Shown: positions 11,657-24,819, counted from the first letter of the stretch. The stretch is 64,000 nucleotides of DNA from Acanthochlamys bracteata (GCA_019914995.1 CM034134.1:2498145-2562144), one strand, 5' to 3'. Notes: generated by a model not told the origin, from the letters alone. A program made the numbers and translations.

Positions 11657-12985
11657 TAAATTATTTTATTTTTGTGAATATTTAGATTGAAGACGGAGAT
11701 TAATGAGTAAGCTAGAAACACAATTATAAGGAGTTGAAAACACAAAACGAAGAAACTACAAGAGGGAGAAGTCAAATTAAATAAGTTATTGGGTCTTAAG
11801 AGAGGAAAGGCCTTCGATTTGCTCAAGAAGAAAAAAAGAGAAAAGAAAACCTAAAGAAGGGACGTGGTTAACTGAATTAAATCTCCTCCAAACGGGTAAC
11901 TTCATCCCTGTTCGCCGAGTCTCCATCGCGAGTAATTCCATATGCATCGAACTTCCTGCGCTTGAATTGATTACCGAATTTCTTTTAAAACTCCTTCCTC
12001 GCTCGATTAAATCATCATTAGAGAGTCCTCTAAGGTTCATATATTCACTCCACCGTTTGATTTCCTTCATTAAAGAATTTCACATTTGTTCTTTTTTGAA
12101 TTTTTCTAAGCAGATTTCTTTCCTAATTACGGGAGTTGTTGAGTATTAAGAAGGCATCTAGAATTCCAGCTGAGAGATGCAACTGCTATGCATCTTGGTA
12201 GAGAGCTGCCGCTGAAACAGGAGATCACAGAGCTGCTACATCATAGAGGCCTATTTCTGACAAGAAAAATACTATCAGACTCTTAGCTACGATAGCCAGA
12301 TTTAAACCTATGTTAACTTCATACAACCGTTTTGTTTTGTAGTATCAGTTATGGAATGAACACTAATAACTTTGAACTAATTCTCAACTATTATGTACTG
12401 ATCGACTTGACTATGAGTTATCAATTTTTGTACAAAAGTTTATTAGATATTGACTTTCTATGACCGATCAATACCGAATTTGATTTCTAAATTTTATTAT
12501 TAAATTATGTTAATGAGGACTAATCGGAGCTTGATTTTAGAATCATATAAATAATAATTGTACTTAATATTTACTAGACTGAATGCAATTATATAATTCA
12601 TAATTTTGCAGTTATTTTTTAAATAAAGAGCTTAGGATAAAATTTAGAAAAAAGTCGATTCTAAACTATACCAAAATTATAGTCACAAATAAAACACGCC
12701 TAAAAACTAGACCAAAAGTGTTATGTACATAATTTTCATAAACATCTGTTATTAGACTTATCATCAGTTATTATCATCTAAATTTTAACAATCCATACAT
12801 TGTTTCGCTTTCTTAGGTTCATACATTTTTCAAATAGTTTTTCATAAAAATTTAATTTTTGATAGTTTAATTTGGATTAGAGTTAGCAATAGTATATATG
12901 AAACAAACTTTTATTTGTTATATAATAGACGACAACCGCATATTTATGGAATAAATTAAGCAGAATATTAAGTGATTTTGCCTTA
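11657..12985. mobile_element. 1.3 kb insert splitting the gypsy integrase
   Basis: The gypsy integrase stops after its first catalytic region (LMDFIS, near 12995) and resumes at VVV/SKYA near 11655. Intact relatives have only about 16 residues between these points, so roughly 1.3 kb has been inserted. The insert is AT-rich. A 94-codon minus-strand ORF (12070-11786) has no family I recognise. Terminal repeats are not obvious, so the element class is unknown. Confidence 0.5.
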
Positions 12986-13500
12986 ATCATTGAGATGAAA
13001 TCCATCAAGATGCTCTACCATGGCCTTTCTATAATAGGTGGAGGCTCAAGTAGGCATGCCAGGTGTTGGTACTCGACCTTCTACTATTGGCATACAAGAC
13101 AAGTTGGCTTCTGAGGTCAATCCAGCTCGAATCATGCCATTCCTTGATCATCTTCTTGTAAAGATTTCCCCATTTTGGAATGTAGAGCTAATTCCCAAGT
13201 TTGTCTAATCATCTCTCAAGGCATCAATACTTCTTCTTGATAGTAATTTTATTGAGTGTCCTATGTTCATGCACACGTAGAGTGATCCATCCTAATTCTT
13301 TTAGAAGAAAACTAGAGTGCCATATTGAAGCCTTGGAAGGCTAAATGTATCCTGCATCCTCGAGTTCTTGGAGTTGTCTTCCGCAGCACTTCAAGTCCTG
13401 GTGGTGCCACGCGATAGAGGGCATCATGAGTCGTTTGGCACTTGGCTCTATCTCCATCCGGTGGTTGACCTTACTTTTAGGGGGTAACGTTTATAGATGT
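12986..13500 (-). pseudogene. gypsy RT start and integrase zinc-finger fragments
   Basis: At 13500-13325 the minus strand reads HRMEIEPSAKR, QLQELEDAGYI and PSKA, matching the conserved start of gypsy RT (DHRIELEPGAK..., QLKELLDAGYIRPSKAP). At 13160-12990 it reads CLVCQ, LLEPPPIIERPW and LMDFIS, matching the integrase HHCC zinc finger and first catalytic Asp. The two lie only about 120 bases apart, so the RT core and RNase H have been deleted. All frames are broken. Confidence 0.75.
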
Positions 13501-13569
13501 TCTACGAACACCACCAAAACATGTTGGATCAATAAAACAGTATAACTTCTGTTTCGGATGACTTTACAG

Positions 13570-15130
13570 CACGGATAAGATAGGTGTTGACTCATACTCA
13601 AATTCAACATCCGAGCACAAATTATGATATATCTACATGACATATAAGCATTAGATTATATGGCATCAACTATGCTTTGTGGTCTTAAGTTGCAAAGATA
13701 TACATGTCTTCGAAAGGACAAATTAGGATATATTAATGGAGATTTTCTACAGCCTTTAACTATTGATCCAACTTTAGATAATGAAGAACTGAAAATTTAA
13801 CCTTGAAGGGATGGCTGATCAAGTCGATGGATCCTAGTATTATAAGTAATTTCATTATGTTCCCTACAGCAAAGGTAGTATGGGATGCAGTTGCTACAAT
13901 CTTTTTTTACAGCACTAACACTTCTCAAGTATATTATCTTAAAAGGGCAGTGAGCCGAATGAAACAGGTCAAAAGATCTATTGAAGCATATTACAATACT
14001 CTGCAAGGATTTTGGAGGGCGACTGATTTCCGTTGATCTAATCCAATAGAGTGCGATAAGGATATACAAAAGTATAACTCTGTACTACAAGAGGATAAAG
14101 TACACACCTTACTTGATGGATTGGACGATCGCCTTGATAAAGTACGAAGTGATGTGCTTCAGATTCGACCAATTCCAACAGTGGAGTAAGCATATGCAGA
14201 TGTAATAAGAGAAGACTCAAGACAAGACATTATGATGACGGGAACAAAAGCTTCAGGTGGTGCAGTTATGGTGTCTAAGGGTGGAAGCAAATTATCTACA
14301 CTTCAAATAATGCCTGCTAACAATATGATCAAGACTAGTCCAAAATGCAGAAAGTTAAATGCATCTTCACGGACAAAAGCACAGCCAGAAGAAGGAGGTG
14401 CACAAATTTTGAGAAAACATACTCGGGACACGTGCTTCAAATTACATGGTATCCGGATAGGTGGGTCGAGTTCAAAGCCAAGAAAAAACGTGATGTTATT
14501 GCTAGTAGTGGTATAGTCGAGCTACTATGATAACTGCAAAACCTCAAGTATTTTTTTCGTTCTCAAGTTGACCACCCATCATTCATCTAAACAATGCCTC
14601 TGCCTTAGCAATTCAGGTAATTGTAATCATGTTTTATTCAACTCTTCTTACAAAAATTGTTAAGAATAGATATCGATTCAGGAGCAACTAACCATATGAC
14701 GTGTGAGTCACCTGACCTCATCACTAGCACACAAACAAGACGAATATCCATTGCTAATGCCAAGAGGACTTACGTATCTAGTAACAGGGGTTGGAACCAT
14801 GGGTTGATCACCTCCTCTCTCATTACTAAATTTGTTCCATCTCTTTCAAATAAATTGATATCGGTGGGACAATTACCGAAGAGTTGAATTGTTATGTACT
14901 AATGTATCTTCAATTTTGTCTTCTTCAGGATATTCTCCGCAAGGAGATAATTGGTTGTGGTAATAAGAGAGAAAGTTATACTATATTGAAGCCTTTAGTC
15001 CTGCTAGAGAAAGTTTTGTTCCTAATCCCTGACCACAAGAGTAGTCAGATCAGTTCCCTATAACACTCTCCATAACTTGCTTCCGCACCATCAGCTAGTC
15101 AGCTTAGGAAGATTCTTCATGTATGTGACT
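13570..15130 (+). pseudogene. truncated copia gag-protease
   Basis: The gag capsid part is at 13803-14160 (GWLIKSMDPSIISNFIMFPT, WDAVATIFF, SQVYYLKRAVSRMKQ, then LLDGLDDRLDKVRSDVLQ in a shifted frame). A CCHC-like knuckle follows (THCG/HTRDTCFKLHG-like, 14390-14460). The aspartic protease active site is IDSGATNHMT at 14672, followed by SLSNKLISVGQLPK and a gag-pre-integrase fragment (LLQDILRKEIIG) to about 15000. There is no integrase, RT or RNase H, so the element is cut off at its 3' side. The frame is broken by a stop at 14034, among others. Confidence 0.85.
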
Positions 15131-17940
15131 CATCCTCTTCTATAATTAATTATGTATTACGCATATACATCATACAATGCTTGTAGTTTCTATGACATTT
15201 AAACTTCTTCTTACATAATTGCTTCAACTTATTTCTAAACTAAAATCCCCTTTACTTGGACCTTTCTAATTCTCTATAGTGTATGCTATTTGGTACGTCC
15301 CAAGTGGTCCTGGCCCTAACCCTGCTTAATTTTTATAACATTAAAATGAATGGAATATAGCATATATAGCTTTCTACAGTTCATTGCATTTACAGTTTAG
15401 TGAGAAATGCTCACTCTACTTTCACATCCAACACAATAGTGATTAAGTTGTTTAGGATACGACTCTTTTGCAATTCTTGTAGCTCCTAACAAAGATAAAG
15501 CGATAAGTTTGCAAATGTTGTGAATTCATATCTCATAGATTAAGTAATTATAATGTTGTTCATATTTAAGTACTTATTTCGAAAATTTCGAATCCTCTAA
15601 AAAATTATAAAGTAACAACCAATCAGAAACTCAAATATTTTCTTTGAAATCATTAGGTGGGTAGCCCCTTACAGCCTCCCCACATTTCATATGTTTATAA
15701 TACTGATGTGCCCTATCTTTCCGATGTCATCTATTGTTTCTACTGCGTCGTGCAAGTAACATGTTCAGTTTAAATTTTCAAGATAGATGTTGAACTTTTC
15801 CTAAGTACATAACTAAAGCACATTTCATGAATTAGTAAATATAAATACAATATATACGAAAATATAAGTAAGAACTTTGAAAGTTAAACACCGAAACCTG
15901 TGTATATATCTCGTTAATGACTTGTTTTTTGATTCAAATATAGCCTTCACTTGTGTTTGCGTGTGGGGTGAGGGATGGGCTAGAATAGAGAACTACGAGG
16001 GAGAGGTGGAATGAGAGAGTGGGAGTAGGGGAGTGGTGAAAAGATACAGTAAAGTGGGGTAATTATGCCATTTTGTGATAGAGAAGCAATCCTAACCATT
16101 CATTCCTTATGGAATTCTGGAGTGCTCAACAGTAGGAGTGTCTTTATCTCTGCCATATACTAGGAGTTCCTTATGGAGTAGTATCGTGGGAATTATATGT
16201 TGTGCCTCGCATCCAACCGTCCGATCTTGCATCAAAAGGCTCTCGCGGGTGCGGTCAATTTTTGCGCACATCGCGATCTTTCCCTCGTACATATTTTTGC
16301 ATGCCCGAGCTCCCATGTGGTAAATGCGTCTTTTAGTCTAAAACATCATTTTTATAACTTAGGCACAAAGACAGGGCAAACGCTTCTTTCCAAAAAATAT
16401 TTCTAATTCTTTGAATTTTAAATGATGCCATCACTGCTTCAAATTTTATTGAAACGAAGTGATTACTATCCTGAAATCATTCTCAATCTCAGAATGATTT
16501 CTCTCCTACTTTAACTGTTTCAAAACCAATTTTATTATAAAATTTTGGTTATTCTCTTACTTTTGCCATAGCCTTGTTTGATCGACCTGTACTGGGAATT
16601 ATACAACTCACGTGACAAGGGAATAAGGAAATTCTCAATAAAAGATGTTCCATATTTTATGTATGAACTTAATCAACATCATAACATCAGCAACACCGTG
16701 TTCGGTGACTTTAACATAAGACATATAGATCGGGATACATGTTATCAATCCATCTCAATCTAATTATCACTATAAAATTGATTGCCGTTAAATCGTTATC
16801 TTGAATTTGATTTCAGAGCACGACTTCCTTGGCTACATTATGTCATAAGTTTGCTACTTACATGATTTTCTCTTCATGCAGTAGGTGCAATGAGATCCAT
16901 AACACGATAACGACTTCACCCAGTCATTAGGTGAGTTACAAAGTAGGTCATAATTGTTGCATTGTGGTAGATATATCAGTTCAACATTGATCGACACAGG
17001 TCCAGTCCACTTGTGTGAACCTTTGCCAACGTGTGACCCTATGCAACTATTTGTGACACAGGATATCGGTACACAACATGATTGGTAGCTAACTGAGTTA
17101 TAAGTTAGATCATAACTTTTGCATTGTGATCCATATCTTAATTCAACTCATTGGAAACTAGGATACAAACACGTGTCTCCGGATATAAAAAAAACATCTC
17201 AAATTATTGAACTTGAAACGCAGCCATTGGTGCTCCCAAATTTCTCGAAGCCGTGCAACCACTATTTCAAAATAATTCGCAATCTTAAAACGACTTCTCT
17301 CTAGCTACGGAAAGTGATCCCATCTTTTTCAACCAATTTTAAATTTTCCTTTTGCTATCACCGCAGCTTTCGATTGACTTTTCCCACACTCATTTCACTC
17401 CAACCCCGCCCTATTCTCCCGCCCTTCAGGCAATGATTGACTCCCCACCCGCATCTACTCTGGATGGAAGACTAACAGGAAAGCATGGGATGCGAACTAG
17501 AGGATATAATGCAAGGATGCATTCAAGGGGATGAGTGGGTTGCGGGAGCACTAGCAGGTGGATCAACCAGAATTTGTCTAAACATAGACTACGATTATAT
17601 GCTATTTACTTTCATACGAAAATAAGTATTTTCATTACCAAATTTGTAGGAATTCTTCTTTGTTTAACTCGATTGTAACTCAGACCAAATGTAGGTGCGA
17701 GAGTATATAGATAAGTATTCGTGTAGCATTTGCAAACCATTTAGAATTTAGTCTTTATCTTTTTCATTTATTTCTAATTAATTTTATCTTTATTTTAAAG
17801 TTGTTCTACTAGATTATAAGCTGTAATGATAATCTTCCGAATAAGTAAACCATAACCGAATCAATGAACTAATTACATAGATATTAGAAAAATATGGTTA
17901 TCAAAATCTCGATCTAAATTTTAATTACATAGATACTAAT
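15131..17940. other. no recognised gene
   Basis: About 2.8 kb without protein homology. Short ORFs around 16107-16406, 16578 and 17352 show no motif I know and overlap on both strands. An imperfect direct repeat of about 54 bases (GAGTTAYAARKTAGRTCATA followed by TTGCATTGTG) occurs at 16923-16985 and 17096-17153. The GA-rich stretch at 15965-16050 resembles the ends of the MITE-like repeats seen elsewhere in the window. Confidence 0.5.
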
Positions 17941-17964
17941 TACCCATTTCTATCAAAATCGTAT

Positions 17965-18048
17965 TTTGTGTAAGATCGTGCCAGGATCGTGTTCTTGATC
18001 GTGAGATCATTAAGATCACGGTCCTACATATGATCTTACACGATTCTA
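17965..18048. repeat. interrupted inverted repeat built from GATCGTG / CACGATC
   Basis: GTAAGATCGTG near 17970 is mirrored by GATCTTACACGAT near 18030, and GATCGTGAGATC by GATCACGGTC inside it. The stretch could fold as a hairpin and may be a small MITE relic. No flanking duplication was identified. Confidence 0.45.
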
Positions 18049-18975
18049 CTATCAAGGGCTTCTTTGTAATTAATCACACTTTAGTTGTTTTTATTTGCAA
18101 AATTGCGTACAGAATTAACCAAATGCCTAATTTTCTCTCGGTCGTGTCTTCGTCTTCATCTTCGTCTTTCTCTCAAGATGAGTTGAACCGAATGACACTG
18201 GCATGTGGTGGTTCGATTATGACTGAAGAAGCAGTAGGAAGACATGTCGGGTTTTTATACTACGATCAGGTTGGCTACCACAATACCCCCTTTCTCAGAT
18301 AGATTGATTGCCACTACAGGACAGATTATGCACGACGTTTTTAGTAGTCCGAGAAATTCTAGGAAAGTTTCTACTACAACTATTGGATCTGTGCTTACTA
18401 GCGAGGCAATTCGATTTAGTTTCCTAGATAATAAAATTCCCGAGGGATGGAGATTAAGAGATGAAAGAAGATGGATTTGGAAAGTTTGGGATTGGATCTA
18501 TCATCATCTAAATATTTGGGTCGAGGGTATATGAATATATGTAGTTCTAGAGCTTTTAAAATTTAATGGTAATAAGAATTTGATCTGTAAGTGTAAATAT
18601 ACATCTAGAGATTTTAATTTCAAAAGTTGAATGAGAACTTTTGTCAAGAATTGGTGATTCATGTTTTCCTTTGGGTTCATGAAAATCTCGTTGAATTCTG
18701 AAAATACTAATCAATTGCTTACGGAGCGAACATGTTGAAGCATGTAACATCTACCACATTGTACTTTGTGTTATGATTGTTGTGAGAACAAAAGAATTTG
18801 TTGGCAATTTGTGAGCGACTATGTTGGTTGTGTTAAATTCTAAGGTAATTTAGTAGTGTCAATTTTTGAATTCCTCAATGTTGCTTGAAATTTTCGTACC
18901 ATTAAGTTTATTAATTACATGTATTTGCTATTTTTATGATGACTTCTAATAAAGAAGCTATTGATTTTATTATAT
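18049..18975 (+). other. unrecognised ORF-containing region
   Basis: Two overlapping plus-strand ORFs (18030-18302 and 18244-18534, 90 and 96 codons) contain a serine run (SSSSSSSFSQDELNRM) and a W-rich tail (RRWIWKVWDWIYHH). I do not recognise a family. No intron signals or neighbours help. They could be a fragment of a transposon-carried protein or chance ORFs. Confidence 0.25.
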
Positions 18976-19505
18976 TTCTGTGACGAACTTAGGATTTTTT
19001 TCAAAGCCAATTACAATGAGAAGAGTGAACCCAAATCTTTATGAATATAATCTCAGGACCATCGATAAGCAATGTGGAACTAAACCATTTCTTAAAACCT
19101 GCCCTCCAGCAAAGCGTTCTTTTTTTTTTTAAATTCAATTGATATAGATTACGTGTCCTTTAATGAATTGGATGAAGCGGGCGACCTGTCCTGAAATGAA
19201 ATAGGCTACTTGCCCTAGAATGTAGCGGACAACTGTCCTTTGAATGAAACGGGCTACCTGTTCTGAAATAAAGTTGCCTTTTTTATTCTAGAATAAACCG
19301 GACTATGAAAGCCCTGAATAGATATGAATAATAAGTTAGATTTAATTCACATTTTAGGCCGATTTGATCCAATCCGCTCTGATATTATGTGACGAACTTA
19401 TGATTATGTTCAAAACAAATTGGCAATGAAAAAAATAAAATTAAGTCTTTATGAATATTATTTCAGAATCATTTATAAATAATATGGGATTAATTAATTT
19501 TCTAA
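18976..19505. repeat. pair of direct repeats of about 110 bases
   Basis: TGTGACGAACTTAGGATTTT (18979) and TGTGACGAACTTATGATTAT (19387) begin two similar blocks. Both continue through a TCTTTATGAATAT-ATYTCAG string and end near GGAACTAA / GGGATTAA. They lie about 408 bases apart, which fits degenerate terminal repeats of a very small LTR element (TRIM-like), but no primer site was identified. Confidence 0.45.
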
Positions 19506-21629
19506 CAATCTCTATATTTGATATGATAAGCAAAGAAACAGCACTGGAAGTCTGCAAATCTGGAAACCCCATAGAAGATTGGAAGCTCTAGAATGGCCTA
19601 CAATACGTGGAAGCTCTCAGATCATACTTGATAGCTAGTCGCATACAAGGTCTTCTATATTTGGTAAAGTATAACCTGAATCTGAACTAAATGAATAACC
19701 ATATAAGGCTTAGTTTAAAAAAAATATATCACCTTTCCAAAGTCCCACTTGTAATTTTAAAATAATTTACCGGGATACTATTTAAAAAATTATGATGTTG
19801 ACAACCTTGCTAGAAAGTAGAGAACAAAACAAAACTTGGAGTCAAGAATCCAAATAAGCCTACATCACGCTTATTACGACCTAATCCTGTGAATAAAATT
19901 TCAAATTGGTCCATAAAATTGATTACGCTCCATTTGGCTCTTATGAATTAACTTGTTTTATGATATAAGTTATGTTCTAATTTAAGTCCCTAGAATTGTT
20001 TACCACTAGCTTGACATTTTTTCGTACATCTTTTTTCATGCACGACAAGTCTAAATAAAAATAGAACTAAAAATGATCAATGAGGAAAACATTGAATAAA
20101 TCCCAAGGCCATGATATAAGTGGTGGGTTGTATTTCATTAACGGCGTAAAATTTTAAAATAATTTTGGGAAAGAAACAAATTTTATTTGAAGGCTTACAT
20201 CATGGATTTAACGAAAAAAACGTATTAAGTGAACAATTTGTCTTTCTTAAATTAGAAAAGTATTGATCTTATTCTGATTAATTAGAATTAGATTTCAGAA
20301 AAAGTTTATATAAATTCTAGTTGATCTAGAAAACGTTAAATAAGAAAACTCTAAGCAAATGTGTGAAAGAGTTTCTTTAACACCTTCAAATTAGTGGGAT
20401 TAGGAAAACTAGTTCATGGAGCTGCATTGAAGAGTATTACGTTTTACTCTGTCTGTTTTTCCTATTAATTTCTTCTTTCGTAGAAAATAAAATTGTACTA
20501 CTAATACTCGTATGGATATGCCGTAAATATATTTAATATGAGCTAAGTTGAGTATTATTTGATATGACATATTTATATTGTATAAGTAAAGCTTCTTATA
20601 ATTTATACTTTACCTGATGCCTCCATGCTTATGAATCTTCAAAAAATTAAGTACTGCTACTATTATTATAATTGTTATGATTAGTAACAATATTCTTATT
20701 GTTGTTAATTTTTAATTAATTTGGCTAGGAAAGATAGCATCATCTTTAACTGTTGATATAGAAATAATTTGCTATTATTAAAGTATTCCTTATGACTATT
20801 ATGAATATTACTGTTTATTATATATATTATGACCATGTTTGGCTAAGCTGAAATTTTAGAGCTTTTATAAAAGCTGATATTTATATACTTTTATTAAAAA
20901 AAAGCGATTGTTGCATTTTTGCTTAAAGAACTACTTTTTATTGAATTTTGTTTGGATAAATTTTATTATTTAAAGCTTTTTCGTAAGAAAATATTAAAAA
21001 TATATTTGGTTAAACTTGTGCTTATAAGTGAATGAGATATATAATGACTGAAATATCTTTAGGTATATAATAAATAATGTACTATTAAAATTTTAAATTC
21101 TGTTTCATATATTATTTAATTTTTTTAATTTAATACTTCTTATAACATAATAAATTTTTAGTAATACTTTTTTATATTAATATTTATAAATCTATCAATA
21201 AAATATTATTGTTATAAGTTGTAATTAATTTATAATTATATTTTTTAATTAGTTTTAAATATATAAACATACTATTATTTATATATAATATTGCTTACTT
21301 TGAAGTATAGAAAAAGAAGAGCCTACGTTTCTACATTTGACACCTATAACACACATGAAATTAGTACAATTAGGCTTGCATTCTACTTCCAACTCTTCCG
21401 ATATAAAATGGTCTCAACGAAAGTGTACATTTGATAACAATTTACAACTTTACTCAAGACCATTCAAACTCAATATGAAACCTTCAACGAACTATATGCT
21501 ATATTCCAAACCAATCCGGCCACAAAAATGATATATGCTAACACATTCCAAGATATAGTTTTACATATGATGAATGTTTCAGCTACATTACAGACCAATT
21601 TTGCTTTACATCCCCAGAACAACAACTGA
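19506..21629. other. no gene; AT-rich repeat sequence
   Basis: No coding homology. The part at 20831-21290 begins CCATGTTTGGCTAAGCTGAA and holds AGCTTTT/AAAGCT-type strings like those in the MITE-like repeats at 9587 and 26012, so it is probably a third decayed relative. The rest is AT-rich sequence without visible structure. Confidence 0.4.
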
Positions 21630-22066
21630 ACTACACCAACTGAGAATTGTAGTTCAGTAATATATTGCTTGCTTTGATGTTTTTTTGAATTATATGTTGC
21701 ATGATGGGGAAGGTATTTGCATAAGAACAACTATTAGTAATGCATCCTATTACCCTTATGCATGGACATCTTGCTGAAATAAGATTCTCATTAGAAAACT
21801 TAGAGAACCCCTTCAGCAGCTCCAATTACAATTTTCATTCTTCTGCTCCAATTCAAAAGGATTCTCGTGAATGTTGTCCATGTAGATGGGAGAGCAAGCT
21901 CATGTTTGGCATGTAATCATATACTATGAGATGCTCATGTCCTTCCGCACAGTGCCCACATAAACTCAGGAGATTCTTATGCCTAACTCTTCCAAGAATT
22001 CCACTTCAACCGGAAATTCCATTTCAGCTTTACTTCTCCATACTTTCAACCTTTTAATTATAATCT
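21630..22066 (-). pseudogene. PTI1-like receptor-like cytoplasmic kinase fragment
   Basis: On the minus strand from about 22066 the frame reads IIKRLKVW, then SKAEMEFPVEVEFL, then after a 1-base frameshift GRVRHKNLLSLCGHCAEG, LIVYDYMPNMSLLSHLHGQH, and further down IKASNILL. These are kinase subdomains II to VIb: the VAIK-type Lys (KRLKVW), the Glu of helix C and the catalytic loop. The catalytic loop has degenerated to HIIQKNIKASN, where HRDIKASN is usual, so the catalytic Asp is lost. The strings match the PTI1-like cytoplasmic kinases of plants, which act in signalling downstream of receptors. The sequence before IIKR ends TGCATGTAG, a plausible intron acceptor, so this looks like a genomic copy rather than a processed one. 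No N- or C-terminal parts were found. Confidence 0.82.
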
Positions 22067-22942
22067 ACATGCAGAATAAATTGGATTTCTCCATCAAACC
22101 TCCAACGAATGATCTAGTTATGATAAAACTACAACAGCTTAAAAGCATGTACCAAGATGAACTCTTCAGAATCACAGAATGAACATAACTTTCTGGAATC
22201 TACTTGAATGAAACCATTTCAAAATTCAAAACCATATTCTATTTGCTTCATTCTATCAAACAAGCAAGGGAAAAACAAAATAAATCAAACTCATGACAAA
22301 CAAAACAAAAAAAAAAAAAAACATTAGAGAGAAGAAAAATGATACCAATCTGAACTACTCCTACAGCAAAATGAGAACAAACCCACGGATCAATCTCAAT
22401 CTTCTGAAACAGATAGATCTAAATAAAATTCAGATTTCGTATACAACAATTTTCTTCTTTCTCTATCTACAAAATCCTTACGTTAGCAAAACAATGAAAT
22501 CATGGCTCATGTATTCACATCTGAAATCAACTTAAACAACTCCAAATGTATAAAGATCTAGAATCATCTAAATTAAAACAAGAAAACAATACCAAAGAAA
22601 CACAAATAACTACCAATCCACTAAAACAATCATCAGAAAAGTTTAGATATCATAAGAATAGAGATGGATCAAGAGATTTTGTTTACCATTTGCGCTACTG
22701 CTTCGTCAGAGAAGACGATGGCCAACACTGATAGCATGAGTGGAGAAAAGCAACGGTGGATAACCGCTAGAGATAGTCCGTGGTTAGAGTTTCCAAACTC
22801 TCACGAGCTCGTTGAGTGCAAATTGACGGTACAGAGAAAGCAACGGTGGGGAGAAGACGGATGGAGGAGAATACTACAAAGATCAGTGTCAGAGACAGAG
22901 AGATCGAGATAACGAATCAGGGGGAGCTTTGGGCAGCGGAGA
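22067..22942. other. left flank of the small CACTA element, no gene recognised
   Basis: The region contains AT-rich sequence and, at 22680-22940, a G/A-rich block with a repeated AAGCAACGGTGG string. It could be intron or upstream sequence of the kinase fragment, or the other half of the MITE-like repeat that continues at 26012. I see no convincing coding sequence. Confidence 0.35.
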
Positions 22943-23250
22943 CACTACTAAAAATAAAGTCTTCACTGAGTGAGTAAAGTAGTCGGCGAGTTCCAAAAAT
23001 CAGTCGGCAAAGCAAATTACCGATTGAAATAATGATAGTCGGCATTTCGTCGGCAAATACCGGTCGGTAAATCAATTACCAACTAAATAAAAAATTCAGT
23101 CGGCATTAAATATTAGATTGCCGACTGAAAAAAACTAATCGGTATTTACTGACTATTTTTTCCGTCGGTAATTAGCGACTAATATTTCAGTCGATAAGTA
23201 CCGACTGAAAGAATTTGTTGGTACTTACTGACTGATAGCATCAGTCGGTA
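22943..23250. repeat. left end and subterminal repeats of the small CACTA element
   Basis: After the CACTACTA terminus come repeated units such as AGTCGGCAA, GTCGGTAA and TTACCGACTGA in direct and inverted order. In characterised CACTA elements such arrays bind the transposase complex and are needed for excision. The units match those of the larger element at 34090-52776. Confidence 0.9.
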
Positions 23251-24361
23251 AGCACATGCAATAATATTCTTGCTGTTTCTTATTAAATTTTTAATATTAA
23301 TCATTTCATTGAATATATATCATTCAAAGTATACACAACAACCACCATAATATTCATTATAGTTCATTAGCTCAATGAGAAAACAGCTATTATTGTTGGA
23401 TACTAAAACCGTTATTGGATACAATTCAAATAAAAGATCATTTAAATACATAAATCAATTATAATTCGGTTCTTAGATAAGCCTAATACAACACATAAAC
23501 TCAGAGAAAGCAGAATGATTGCTTTTAGACTCCTCAATGTATTTGCTCTTCATTTTCCAGTAACTATCTCTGTCCTGCAGAAAGATAGAGAAACCAAACA
23601 TAAACTAAAAAACATATAGATAATATTTTCGTTAGGAGGTGCAACATTAATGCTAAATATGAATGAAAAATATCAAATACAACTAAACATATAAGGATGG
23701 CTAAAGCATAAGCAAAATTAGCACACGCCAACTAATTAAAATAACAAGTATATAAATCACTCAAAATGAGGATCAAACAAGTACTGCAGGCTAGGACTGA
23801 AAATTGTTGAACAAATGCGTATGCTAGCTTCTCTTCCAGAAAAAAACATGGGGGAAAACAAAAAGGAAAGACAACTTAAGCTATTTTCTGCAATCTCTAG
23901 GTAGTGATAAGTTACAACATGAGATCTGAGTGGATCATTGTACATCTATCATTTCCTGAATAACTTGAACATCAAATTTGTTTGGCTTATATAAGAAGTT
24001 TAAGCTTGTAATATAGTGCCGGTATAAGGGGGAGATTTCATCAAATAATCAAGAGTCGCAAATAATTGATAAAACCATACTATGAAAGGTCAGAAACTTT
24101 CAATTAGCCAAAAGTAAGAAAGGGTCCTGTTATAGAGAGATGCATTTCACAACTATTCCCTAAAGAGTCAAAACAAACTTGTTGTCTCAATAGAGATTCT
24201 TTTTGAGACTTTGATAGATATCCCACAACCTTTTTTGTGATCTTCTCTGCTATTCGGATTGACTGTCAATGGCAAAACACATATTTTATTCAAAATGTAA
24301 ATAGAAAAATTTTTTCAATTTTTATTTAGATAATATGATGAATCAAAGAACATGGTCTACC

Positions 24362-24557
24362 AAGCTTACCTGCAAATGTCTATCCACCAATTTAGTAGCT
24401 TTTAGAAACCTGACCTTCAAGTCAATCGAAACTAACATAGATAGTTGCTCCTCAAAGCTGATGTCAAAACTTGAAACAAAAATGTCAGCAAATCTGTGTA
24501 CTGGGACTTTCTCATGAAGAACCTTGGCCCTATCCATAATTGTTTTGCATTTGTAAC
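24362..24557 (-). pseudogene. LON2: captured exon of peroxisomal LON protease 2
   Basis: The minus strand reads KTIMDRAKVLHEKVPVHR, then ADIFVSSFDISFEEQLSMLV, then DLKVR and ATKLVDRHLQ, and ends exactly at a splice donor (CAG|GTAAGC, boundary at 24370). This matches the N-terminal substrate-recognition region of plant LON2, an ATP-dependent protease of the peroxisome matrix. Only one exon of roughly 65 codons is present, with no ATPase or Ser-Lys protease domain, so no protease can be made. It is a DNA-level capture, since the intron edge is retained, inside the small CACTA element. Sequence conservation is high, so the capture may be fairly recent or the exon slow to decay. Confidence 0.85.
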
Positions 24558-24819
24558 AGCAACCAAAGTAATATAAGTCATTACAATATAAAAATTATTA
24601 CAAAAGCTCTGCAAAAATTTTTTATAGCTTCTGCAATAATTTCTAGAAGCTGCAGTGTGAAGTAACAGAATTCTGCAACTTGAATTTACTCAAGAGGCTT
24701 GGCTGTAAGCTAATAGACATGGGTATGGATAATGACAACCTATATCTTAGAAGCAAAATACTATGAACTTAACAGAAAACAAACATTCAAACTTGTTTGA
24801 TCACTGAACGCCAACAAAA

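Larger units (their letters stand above)
10603..13545 (-). mobile_element. Ty3/gypsy chromovirus remnant, internally deleted and interrupted
   Basis: On the minus strand, short but diagnostic gypsy blocks occur in order: start of RT (13500-13325), integrase zinc finger and first Asp (13205-12986), then the rest of integrase and chromodomain (11655-10920). The RT core and RNase H are missing, since only about 120 bases separate the RT start from integrase. A 1.3 kb insert splits integrase. The region 10603-10900 below the chromodomain has no coding signal and may be 3' UTR and LTR. The element is old, with many stops. Confidence 0.8.
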
